64,000 nt of DNA, from assembly GCA_020072655.1 (NCBI GenBank), contig JAIQGH010000030.1, positions 1 through 64,000 on the forward strand, written 5' to 3'. Source of the DNA: Terriglobia bacterium. Its GTDB lineage: Bacteria; Acidobacteriota; Terriglobia; UBA7540. The translations under genes and the position numbers were made by a program. Each line of letters starts with the position of its first letter. Positions within the stretch are counted from its first letter, which is position 1. The notes under the pieces are model-generated. The model was not told where the DNA came from. It did no database searches and saw only the letters and a program-made list of their open reading frames with translations. Shown here in pieces: positions 1 through 7,342 of the stretch.

Positions 1-48
1 ATGCACGGATCGGGATTAGGTCTTCGCAACGCGGCCAACCGACTGGAC

Positions 49-77
49 GTAGAGACGCCCCGCCGGGGCGTCTCTAC
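49..77. repeat. 29-bp perfect palindrome, copy 1
   Basis: Two 13-base arms (GTAGAGACGCCCC and its exact reverse complement) are separated by GCC. An identical 29-base copy lies at 18413-18441 inside a transpeptidase gene. It is a REP-like dispersed palindrome. Here it lies in the non-coding stretch before the first gene, where it could also act as a hairpin in RNA. Confidence 0.85.
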
Positions 78-212
78 TTGGTCAATTCCGAATTCGCGAC
101 CGGAGTTGAAGTGATACAATCCGCCCTGCCGAGAGTCGCGCTTTCGTGCGCCTCCTCGGGCCGGTCGTAACTCTCTTTCTCCCGCGGAGGGTTTTTCGAG
201 GCGTCAGCCCCC

Positions 213-1745
213 ATGGCGCACCCAGATGACGCGGTCGTCGGGTTAGTGAACAACAGTGCGGGGAGCGCGTTCCCCCGGGCGCGAGTGGTCTTTTGGCTCG
301 GGACGGCGACGCTCACCGGCGCTGTGATCATGGGCTTGGAGCTTGTCTCCTTCCGCCTCTATGCCCCTTATCTCGGCTACTCGATTTACGTTTGGGGCAG
401 CATGATCTCCGTGGTCATGGCCGCACTCTCGGCCGGCTACGCCTTGGGCGGCTGGATGGCGGACCGCAGCGAAAGCGACCTTCCCCTCTATGCGACGGTG
501 CTCGCCAGCGGCCTTTATCAGCTCGTCGTCGTGTTCGGCGCCCTGGCGTTGCTCCGGCGGTTGGAGGGTTGGGGAGAATTTACCGGGACGGTCCTAGCGA
601 CGCTGCTGATCTTCGCGCCTCCCATGACGGCGCTGGCCATCACGTCGCCTTTTGTGATCCGCCTCCTGGCCCGAGCCGGCCGCGTGGGTGTGACGGCGGG
701 GCGAGTCTATGCCCTCTCCACGGTGGGAAGCATCGCCGGTGTGCTGGCTACCACCTTCTTGCTCATCCCACGCTTTGGGACGCGCATGACGCTGATCGTC
801 CTTTGCGTCGCGTCCGTCGTCCTGGGAGCCGCTGGACTCGCCGCCTTCAAGCGGATAGCGTTGGTCGGCCTTCTTCCCTTGACTATCTTCGCCCTGGTCC
901 CTGCGCCGGGCTTGCCCATCTATGAAATCTGGAGGGCTGAGTCCGTGTATAACTCCGTCCGCGTTATCCGCTGGGGAGGATATCTTTGGCTGGCGCTCAA
1001 CCAGTTGCGGTACAGCCACACGACGCGCAAAGAGAGAGCCTTGTGGGCAGGCTCATACCAGGACGATTATGCCCTCGGACCGCTGCTCGTGCGGGGACGG
1101 CGCCTGCTGGTACTGGGCATGGGCGCGGGCGCGTCGATCATCGTGACGCGGGCGGTGGCCGAAGACATCCAGGTGGACGCCGTCGAAATCGATCCCCAGG
1201 TCGTGGAAGCTGCGGGACTCTTCTTCGGCATACGCTCCGACCCGCGGTGGCTGCGCATTCACGTGGCCGATGCCCGGCCCTGGCTGGCGCAAGACTCGCG
1301 CACCTACGATCTGGTCCACGTGGACCTCTACCATGGCGGGCCTTACATCCCCTTCTATCTCGCCACTGAGGAGTTCTTTCGCCTGGTGCGCGCACGACTC
1401 GCCGCAGACGGGCTCCTGATAATGAACGTTTACGACCTGGGGAAGAAGCGTGAACTGCTATCGGCTACCGTGGCGACCTTGCAGCGCGTCTTCGCGACGG
1501 TCGCCGTGCTCTCGCGCGACGATGGGAACCACATCCTTTTCGCGTCCCCCCAAAAGCGCACGCTCGACTCCTTGCGAGCCGCTCTCGTGGGGGCCGGGAG
1601 CGATGAGAAGGTGGGCGAGCTGGCCCGCCGGGCGGCGTCGCGGATTGCAGAAATCCGTTCGCCCGAAGGCGCGCCCGTTTTCACTGACGACCACGCCCCT
1701 ATCGAAGAGTTGATTCGGAAGACGCTGGTCGCACCGCAGCCCTGA
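213..1745 (+). CDS. Fused multi-pass membrane / spermidine synthase-like protein
   Basis: The protein has 510 residues. Residues about 25-235 form a series of hydrophobic helices of the kind found in fused MFS/spermidine-synthase proteins. The C-terminal half is a Rossmann methyltransferase-fold domain: the nucleotide-binding loop is LVLGMGAGAS, followed by the acidic strand end VDAVEIDP and a second acidic motif, DLVHVDLYHGGP. In this family the soluble domain resembles polyamine aminopropyltransferases, but substrates are mostly unproven, so polyamine synthesis is only a possibility. The next frame begins immediately after the stop (TGA-GTG), suggesting co-transcription with the cyclase. 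No strong ribosome site precedes the chosen ATG; the nearest GGAGGG is about 20 bases upstream, so the start is somewhat uncertain. Confidence 0.85.
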   Translation: MAHPDDAVVGLVNNSAGSAFPRARVVFWLGTATLTGAVIMGLELVSFRLYAPYLGYSIYVWGSMISVVMAALSAGYALGGWMADRSESDLPLYATVLASGLYQLVVVFGALALLRRLEGWGEFTGTVLATLLIFAPPMTALAITSPFVIRLLARAGRVGVTAGRVYALSTVGSIAGVLATTFLLIPRFGTRMTLIVLCVASVVLGAAGLAAFKRIALVGLLPLTIFALVPAPGLPIYEIWRAESVYNSVRVIRWGGYLWLALNQLRYSHTTRKERALWAGSYQDDYALGPLLVRGRRLLVLGMGAGASIIVTRAVAEDIQVDAVEIDPQVVEAAGLFFGIRSDPRWLRIHVADARPWLAQDSRTYDLVHVDLYHGGPYIPFYLATEEFFRLVRARLAADGLLIMNVYDLGKKRELLSATVATLQRVFATVAVLSRDDGNHILFASPQKRTLDSLRAALVGAGSDEKVGELARRAASRIAEIRSPEGAPVFTDDHAPIEELIRKTLVAPQP

Positions 1746-2348
1746 GTGACGCGGGATCGCATGAGCGCCCTTGGTCCTTGGATCAAATCGAAATGGGTCC
1801 AGGCGGTGGTACTCGGTCTGGCAAGCGGCGTGGTCGTCTTCGGCGCCGATCGGCTAGGCTGGCTTGACACCGTGGAACGTAAGTCGCTCGACTGGCGTTT
1901 CCGCGCTTTCACCGAGCCGGGGCGCGCCAGCCGCGACATCGTCATCGTGGCGCTGGACGACACGAGCTTCGGCTCGCGCGAGATGCTCGACAATTTCGGT
2001 CGTTGGCCTTGGCGGCGCAAGCTCTATGCGGGCCTGGTTCACTACCTCAACGAGTGCGGCGCACGGACCATCGGTGTAGATATCGTGTTTCAGGGCGCGG
2101 ATCCTCACGCGGGCGATGACGCGCTATTTGCCGAGGCCCTCGGCGAGCGCAGGAACGTCGTCCTGGCCTGCGCGCTCAACATGAGCACCTACCGCGAGAT
2201 GGACCCAACCACGCAGGAGAAGCTCGGGAAGAAGCTCGCCCCCCTCACCGTCCCGGTCCGGCAGGAAGCGGCCCTCGATCTGCGGCCTCGCCACACTCCG
2301 GGAGCATCTCGATTCAATCGGACCCCGACGGGCCGGTGCGCACGGTGA
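1746..2348 (+). CDS. CHASE2-domain adenylate cyclase, 5' part (frameshifted)
   Basis: This frame starts with GTG at 1746 or ATG at 1761. It encodes one transmembrane helix (about residues 20-38) and the first two thirds of a CHASE2 extracytoplasmic sensor domain: DWRFRAF near the start, DIVIVALDDTSF, GRWPWRR and a GVDIVFQG strand. The coding sense is lost after about residue 170, at roughly 2265-2300. The typical CHASE2 motif SDPDGPVRTVTPL is then read in another frame, which continues as the cyclase half at 2300-3700. One base appears to be missing relative to an intact gene, or there is a slightly larger lesion. Whether this is a real mutation or an assembly error cannot be told here. Confidence 0.8.
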   Translation: MTRDRMSALGPWIKSKWVQAVVLGLASGVVVFGADRLGWLDTVERKSLDWRFRAFTEPGRASRDIVIVALDDTSFGSREMLDNFGRWPWRRKLYAGLVHYLNECGARTIGVDIVFQGADPHAGDDALFAEALGERRNVVLACALNMSTYREMDPTTQEKLGKKLAPLTVPVRQEAALDLRPRHTPGASRFNRTPTGRCAR

Positions 2349-3700
2349 CGCCGCTCTTTCGTTTCCGCAATACTTATCTGCCGTCGCTCCCGCTGGCCGT
2401 CGCGGCGCTGGCGCTCAGCGAAAGTGCGGAATTGCGGATTGCGCCCGGGCCGGCGCTGCATTTCGCGGGGCGGACAATTCCGCTCGATGCGCAGGGCCGC
2501 ATGCTCATCCGGTGGTACGGGCCTGCGTACACCTACCGGCGTTACTCCGTGTGGAAAGTCTTCAACTCCGCCTTCCACTACGAGAATGGCGAGAAGCCGG
2601 AAATCCCGCCCGAAGCCTTCAAAGACAAGATCGTGTTGATCGGGGCGACGGCGGCCAGCGCCTCCGATTTTCGTACCACCGCCTTCTCGGCAACCTATCC
2701 GGGCGTGGAGATTCACGCCACGGTCATCGACAACCTGCTCAAGGGGGACTTTCTGCGCGCGGCCAATCCGCGCTGGACCGTTGTGGCGGTTTTCGTCTTG
2801 GCGCTGCTGATGGCCGGGATCGTGTATGGGTTCAACTCGGCGCTCATGTACACGCTGCTGGCCCTGCTCGCCGGGCTGGCGTATTTCGCGGTGGTCTGCG
2901 GGCTCTTCCGCACACAGAACCTGTGGGTGGCGATGGTTCCGCCGCTCGCTGCGGGGACTCTTTCCTTCACGGGTTCGACCCTCACGCGATACGGGACGGA
3001 AGGCCGAGAAAAGCGCAAGTACCGCAAGACCCTCCTCAAATACCTCTCGCCCCAGCTCGTCCAGACCATCATGCAGGATTTCAGTTGGGAGACCTTGCGC
3101 GCCGAAAAGCGGGACCTGACGGTGCTCTTCAGCGACATCCGAGGTTTCACGAGCATTTCCGAGAAACTGCCCCCCGAGGCGGTGGTCCGAACCCTCAACG
3201 AGCACCTGAACATGATGGTTTCCGTCATCTTCAAAAACGGCGGCACCCTCGACAAATTCGTGGGTGACTGCGTGATGGCCTTCTGGGGCGCGCCCTTGCC
3301 CCAGGCGAACCACGCCGAACTGGCCGCGCGGGCCGCGCTGGAGATGATCGAGGGGCTGGAAAAACTGAACCAAAAGTGGCAGAGTGAGGGGCGCCCGACG
3401 CTCAAAATCGGCGTGGGCATCAATAGCGGGGAGATGCTTTTCGGCAACATCGGCTCCGAGCAGCGGATGGATTTCACCGTCATCGGAGACAACGTCAACC
3501 TGGGTTCGCGGCTGGAGGGCGCCACGAAGGACCTCCACGTACCGATCATCATCAGCGACGCCACCTATCAGCGTGTCCGCGACGTGGCGGAGGTCCGCCC
3601 GCTCGGCGAAATTTCCGTGAAAGGCAGGGAACACCGCATCCTGGTCTATGAGCTCGTAGGAATGAAAGATCACGCGCAACGAAGTGAGGCCGCATCATGA
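2300..3700 (+). CDS. CHASE2-domain adenylate/guanylate cyclase, 3' part (frameshifted)
   Basis: The coding frame resumes just before the SDPDG motif; an isolated gene call would start at the GTG at 2336. It holds the end of CHASE2 (IVLIGATAASASDF, PGVEIHATVIDNLL), a group of about three transmembrane helices, then a class III nucleotidyl cyclase domain. The metal-binding motif is VLFSDIRGFTS, the hairpin is GGTLDKFVGDCVMAFWGAP, and the catalytic end is GDNVNLGSRLEGA. All usual catalytic positions look present, so the enzyme would make cAMP or cGMP in response to an extracytoplasmic signal if the frame were restored. It overlaps the next gene by ATGA. Confidence 0.85.
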   Translation, partial: GSISIQSDPDGPVRTVTPLFRFRNTYLPSLPLAVAALALSESAELRIAPGPALHFAGRTIPLDAQGRMLIRWYGPAYTYRRYSVWKVFNSAFHYENGEKPEIPPEAFKDKIVLIGATAASASDFRTTAFSATYPGVEIHATVIDNLLKGDFLRAANPRWTVVAVFVLALLMAGIVYGFNSALMYTLLALLAGLAYFAVVCGLFRTQNLWVAMVPPLAAGTLSFTGSTLTRYGTEGREKRKYRKTLLKYLSPQLVQTIMQDFSWETLRAEKRDLTVLFSDIRGFTSISEKLPPEAVVRTLNEHLNMMVSVIFKNGGTLDKFVGDCVMAFWGAPLPQANHAELAARAALEMIEGLEKLNQKWQSEGRPTLKIGVGINSGEMLFGNIGSEQRMDFTVIGDNVNLGSRLEGATKDLHVPIIISDATYQRVRDVAEVRPLGEISVKGREHRILVYELVGMKDHAQRSEAAS

Positions 3701-4068
3701 AACGCCGATACCAACTCATTGCCGTAGGAGTGCTCTGGGCCGTGCTGGTGACCTTGGGACCGGCCATGCCAGGTGCCCAAGACCAGACCCAGCAGCAGAA
3801 TCAACCGCAATCCGAGAAGGAGCAGAAAGAGAAGAAAAAGAAGGGCGGCTTCTTCTCGGGCTTGAAGGCCGTCACCGGGCAGAGCTCCGAACAGCAGGAA
3901 GACACCGCCACCGCCGGCACCAAGGGCGTGGGGGAAGGCGTGCAGATCGGAAAAACCACTCCTTCCGCTGCCGACCGGCGGGCGGTCAGCGCGATGGAGA
4001 GCTACTCGATCCCGCAGCCCGATCTGAAGAAGTTCCAGGAGGATGGCGCATTAAAGCCCGCGAAATAG
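3697..4068 (+). CDS. Small exported protein of unknown function
   Basis: The protein has 123 residues. An N-terminal signal peptide (hydrophobic stretch about residues 8-22, cleavage after about PGAQ) is followed by a highly charged Gln/Lys/Glu region with a KEKKKKGGFFSG segment. The C-terminus is rich in Pro and Lys. Its ATG overlaps the cyclase stop (ATGA), and the M48 protease starts nine bases after its stop, so translational coupling is likely. No domain was recognised. Its place between a signalling enzyme and an exported protease suggests an envelope role, but this is only context. Confidence 0.75.
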   Translation: MKRRYQLIAVGVLWAVLVTLGPAMPGAQDQTQQQNQPQSEKEQKEKKKKGGFFSGLKAVTGQSSEQQEDTATAGTKGVGEGVQIGKTTPSAADRRAVSAMESYSIPQPDLKKFQEDGALKPAK

Positions 4069-4077
4069 GGAGGACTT

Positions 4078-4953
4078 ATGAACCTCGCGAACCCCGTGCG
4101 AGGCTGGCTGCGTGTGGCGGAGATTCTGGCGACGCTGGCGGCGCTCGCGGCCGGAACCACAGCCCAGGCGCAGTTCGGCGACATTTTCCGGAAGGCCACG
4201 GAGAAAGCCCAAAAGGTCCAACAGGCCCTGAAGCCCATGTCCGTCGAGGAAGAGCGCGACGTGGGCCGGGAAGTGGCGGCCAAGCTGATTGCGCACTTTC
4301 ACCTCTACAACAACGACGGACTGACGCGCTACGTCAACCTGGTGGGCTCGTCGGTCGCCGCACAGTCCGAGCGACAGGACATCGGCTATCACTTCGCCGT
4401 CCTCGATTCGAACACCATCAACGCCTTCTCCGCCCCGGGCGGCTACATCTTCATCACCCGAGGCGCGCTCCGGCTTTGCGAAGACGAGTCGCAGTTGGCG
4501 GCGGTGCTGGCGCACGAGGTTGGCCACGTGGCGGGCAAGCACGTCATCCACATCGTCGAGCGCGACAAGGCCCTGCGCTCCGGCATGGACGAGGCCAAAG
4601 CTTATACACCCGGCAGCGAATACCTGCAGAAGATGAGCCAGGGGATCCTGGTCAAAATGCTTGATCAGGGCCTGGCGCCGGGGGACGAATTCGACGCCGA
4701 TCAGCGGGGCGTCAAATACGCTCATGCAGCCGGCTATCCCGCCGACGGCCTGCCAAGCTTCCTGACCAAGCTCGATCAGGCCACCGAGCAGGGTGGCCTG
4801 TCGTTCTGGACGCGCACGCATCCGCCGGTCAAGGACCGCAACCAAAGGATTGAGCAGTTCCTCAGCACCCAACATTGGCAGGATGCCGACCGGCCCCGGC
4901 TGGCCAACCGGTACTCCGTCGTGGCCGCGGCGCTCAAAGGGAAGAAGCTCTGA
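4078..4953 (+). CDS. M48-family zinc metalloprotease
   Basis: The protein has 291 residues and begins with a signal peptide (hydrophobic about residues 12-33, ending TAQAQ), so it should be periplasmic. The zinc-binding motif HEVGH lies in LAAVLAHEVGHVAGKH, preceded by the family motif NAFSAPGGYIFITRGAL. The downstream acidic ligand region is DEFDADQRGVKYAHAAGY, close to the family ExEAD pattern. M48 peptidases of this size (BepA/LoiP-like) act in outer membrane protein quality control. The N-terminal linker after the signal is rich in Lys and Gln. A GGAGG ribosome site precedes the ATG. It sits in a rightward cluster with the small exported protein and the DinB-like gene. Confidence 0.9.
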   Translation: MNLANPVRGWLRVAEILATLAALAAGTTAQAQFGDIFRKATEKAQKVQQALKPMSVEEERDVGREVAAKLIAHFHLYNNDGLTRYVNLVGSSVAAQSERQDIGYHFAVLDSNTINAFSAPGGYIFITRGALRLCEDESQLAAVLAHEVGHVAGKHVIHIVERDKALRSGMDEAKAYTPGSEYLQKMSQGILVKMLDQGLAPGDEFDADQRGVKYAHAAGYPADGLPSFLTKLDQATEQGGLSFWTRTHPPVKDRNQRIEQFLSTQHWQDADRPRLANRYSVVAAALKGKKL

Positions 4954-4987
4954 AAAGGGCGCCGACCAATCCCTGGGGAGGCCTTTC

Positions 4988-5494
4988 ATGCTGAAGAGTG
5001 TCTTTGGCATCCTCGCCACAACGCCGGACAAAATCCGCCGCGAGATCGCCGCGATGTCGCCGCGCGAGCTGCGCGTTCGTCCCGCGCCGGGAAAGTGGTC
5101 AGTCCAGGAAATCGTCGCGCACCTCGAAGACATCGAACAGGTCGGTTTCCGGGAGCGCGTTGAGGCGATCGTCGAACAGGACGGCCCTTTGCTCCTGCCT
5201 GTCGACCAGGAAAAGCGGGCCGTCGAATTGCATTACTATCGCAGAGATTCCAAACAGATGCTCGCCTCCTGGGCGCGGCAGCGGCGCGCCAACTTGGCGT
5301 GGCTGCGCAAGCTTCGGCCCGCGCTGCTCAAGCGCCAAGGGACGCACCAGGAGGTCGGCGAGATTAGCGTGCAGGAGTTAGTCTGCGAGTGGGCCTTTCA
5401 CGACCTCGGCCACTTGCGGCAGATCCTGGAGGTGAAGCGCTACGCCCTCTATCCGCACATCGGGACGATGCAGGCGTTCTACAAGCTGAGTTAA
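4988..5494 (+). CDS. DinB-family (DinB_2) protein
   Basis: The protein has 168 residues counted from the ATG at 4988, which has GGGGAGG just upstream; the frame is open further upstream but that part overlaps the protease gene and is not protein-like. It has the four-helix DinB/YfiT-like pattern: GKWSVQEIVAHLEDIE in the first helix and a C-terminal HDLGHLRQI motif. The conserved histidines form the divalent-metal site of the fold. Related proteins are thiol-dependent transferases or of unknown activity, so the substrate cannot be given. The next ATG begins one base after this stop. Confidence 0.85.
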   Translation: MLKSVFGILATTPDKIRREIAAMSPRELRVRPAPGKWSVQEIVAHLEDIEQVGFRERVEAIVEQDGPLLLPVDQEKRAVELHYYRRDSKQMLASWARQRRANLAWLRKLRPALLKRQGTHQEVGEISVQELVCEWAFHDLGHLRQILEVKRYALYPHIGTMQAFYKLS

Positions 5495-5495
5495 G

Positions 5496-5831
5496 ATGGA
5501 AGTCAACAGCATCGTGATCGTGAGCCTGGCGGCACCCAAAGAAAAGGTGTGGGGTCAGTTGCTGGCCCTCAGCACGGCAGGCGTAACCGTCCGGGGGATC
5601 GAACTCAATTCCTTTGACGACTTGGTGCGCCAGATTCTCGACCACGAGGAGACGACCGTCGGCATGGCCACGGTGTTTTATCCCCTTCACCGCGTGGAGC
5701 GCATCGCTCGGGACGAACCGAGCGGCACACTGCCTTCACTTTCCGAACGCTTCCGGGCCAAGGTGGGCGTGACGATCCAGGAGTACCTCGGCATCGAACC
5801 AGAAGCCTCGAGCCGGAGGATGGGCGATTGA
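5496..5831 (+). CDS. Conserved protein of unknown function
   Basis: The protein has 111 residues with no signal or membrane segment. It starts one base after the DinB stop (TAA-G-ATG), so the two are very probably translated together. The N-terminus, MEVNSIVIVSLAAPKEKVWG, is followed by a region with many acidic residues (SFDDLVRQILDHEE). It resembles small conserved proteins seen in soil bacteria, but no function is known to me. Alternative internal starts are not needed because the spacing to the upstream stop is ideal for coupling. Confidence 0.75.
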   Translation: MEVNSIVIVSLAAPKEKVWGQLLALSTAGVTVRGIELNSFDDLVRQILDHEETTVGMATVFYPLHRVERIARDEPSGTLPSLSERFRAKVGVTIQEYLGIEPEASSRRMGD

Positions 5832-5852
5832 CCACGGACGACTGATTTCACT

Positions 5853-6446
5853 ATGCCTTCGCGCGTACTCAGCCCTGCCAATCAGATCACCATCCTGCGG
5901 CTGGTGTTTGTTCCGGTGTTTGCCATCCTGGTCATTGATCGACACTATGGCTGGGCGCTGGGAGTGCTGGTGCTGGCGGCAGTCTCCGACATCGCGGACG
6001 GCACGGTGGCCCGCATCTTCCACCAGCAATCCCCCCTGGGCATGGCGCTCGACCCCATCGCCGACAAGATCCTGATGACGACCGCGTACCTGGTTCTGGC
6101 CTGGCGCGACGCGCTCCCCACTTGGCTGATGGTGCTGGTCATCAGCCGTGATGTGGCGATCGTCACGACCGCGGCGCTCATCAGCCTGGTGGCGGGCTAT
6201 CGGCCTTTCACGCCGAGCATCCTGGGGAAGGTCTCGACGGTCACACAAATCATCACGATCTTTCTTGCCGTGGCGCATCAAGCAGGGATTCCACTGGCGA
6301 GCGGCGGGCTGCTTTACCTCTTCATCTATCTCACGGCCGGTTTCACCTTGGGATCGGGAATGCATTATCTCATCGTCATTCGCAACCGTTACGGCCGTCC
6401 CGAATCAGGAGCCAAACCGACACCGCCGCCCACCGCGGGGGCATAG
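5853..6446 (+). CDS. CDP-alcohol phosphatidyltransferase (PgsA/cardiolipin-synthase type)
   Basis: The protein has 197 residues and about six hydrophobic helices. It carries the complete CDP-alcohol phosphatidyltransferase signature DGxxAR-x8-GxxxDxxxD as DGTVAR...GMALDPIAD at residues about 50-72, which binds the metal ions and CDP. The reaction transfers a phosphatidyl group from CDP-diacylglycerol to an alcohol such as glycerol-3-phosphate or phosphatidylglycerol in the inner membrane. The N-terminal NQITILRLVFVPVFA is typical of PgsA-like enzymes. The alcohol acceptor cannot be decided from sequence alone. It ends the rightward cluster; the next gene is on the opposite strand. Confidence 0.9.
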   Translation: MPSRVLSPANQITILRLVFVPVFAILVIDRHYGWALGVLVLAAVSDIADGTVARIFHQQSPLGMALDPIADKILMTTAYLVLAWRDALPTWLMVLVISRDVAIVTTAALISLVAGYRPFTPSILGKVSTVTQIITIFLAVAHQAGIPLASGGLLYLFIYLTAGFTLGSGMHYLIVIRNRYGRPESGAKPTPPPTAGA

Positions 6447-6528
6447 TGGCCGGCAGCAGCGCTCGCGGTGCGCCGAGGCGGGACGGGCGTCGCCAAGACC
6501 CCGCCGCCCTCTGAGTTTTCGACCCGTG

Positions 6529-7089
6529 CTATGCAGGCGACACGCGGCTGGAGGTTGCCCGCGCGCGATAGATCAGCCAGCCGACGGTCGAGAGCATTCC
6601 CAGCCAGCCCAGGACACGCACCGTGCCGCCGATGGCGCGGTCGTACGGGAGAAGCCCCAGGCTGGAGAAAATGTTGAACCAATCGTGCCCTCCCGACTCG
6701 GCGTCGCCCACCGTGACCAGCGGCAAGCCCTGCGAGCGCGCGTCGGCCATGTAGGTCGCGATGTAGAGGAAATTCTCAAAGAAGAAGAACGCCGCAAAGG
6801 CGGCGGCAGAGGTCTGCCGCTGGAAGGTGAAGTAAATCGCCAGGGCCAGCGGCACGAGCAGTTCGAGCAGTGTTCCTCCCCAAAGCCCCAGGGTCGAGCC
6901 GAGCCAGCCAAAGAGCAGGTGGCCGCCCTCATGGACGACGAGGTTGACATGGTCGATCAGCAGGAATCCGCCGCGGGCGCGCAACGCGTAGAGAAGAAAC
7001 ACGCCATAGAAGGCCAGCCACGCGATGAGCGCCGGCTTCGAGATGGGCCGCCAGTCTTCGTGGAGGGCTTCCAGAAACTCCCATCGCAT
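6529..7089 (-). CDS. Multi-pass membrane protein with HEGGH motif
   Basis: The protein has 186 residues with four to five predicted membrane segments. A zinc-protease-like HExxH sequence (VVHEGGHLLFGWLG, about residues 52-65) sits at the start of a hydrophobic helix, which is the arrangement of site-2 (M50-type) intramembrane metalloproteases. A second conserved-looking polar patch is GGHDWFNIFSSLGLL near residue 137. No classical M50 NPDG motif was seen, so the call is by motif only and the protein may be a non-proteolytic relative. It lies alone between convergent and divergent neighbours. Confidence 0.7.
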   Translation of the reverse strand: MRWEFLEALHEDWRPISKPALIAWLAFYGVFLLYALRARGGFLLIDHVNLVVHEGGHLLFGWLGSTLGLWGGTLLELLVPLALAIYFTFQRQTSAAAFAAFFFFENFLYIATYMADARSQGLPLVTVGDAESGGHDWFNIFSSLGLLPYDRAIGGTVRVLGWLGMLSTVGWLIYRARATSSRVSPA

Positions 7090-7342
7090 GCTGCAAACCC
7101 CTTCAGAAGTTGTGCCATTCTACCAACATTACAGGTGAAGGCAGGACAGTAATTTCGCAAGCTGAGACTCGGAGCGGATTGCTTGGTCCGCAGTTCGACC
7201 TTCGAGACGCGTACCATTGTGCAAGGCGGCGAGCGGGCGACCGCCTACCGGTAACATTCTGCCAATCAGTGGTAATCTGTGGGGCGAATGAGAGGATGGC
7301 CTGCACGTGCCGGGGCCACGATCACCGCGAGGAGATTCCACC

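Noticed and set aside
7307-7342. Upstream GTG start for the sugar-acid dehydratase
   Set aside because: The added residues are not conserved and the ATG at 7343 has a good ribosome site.
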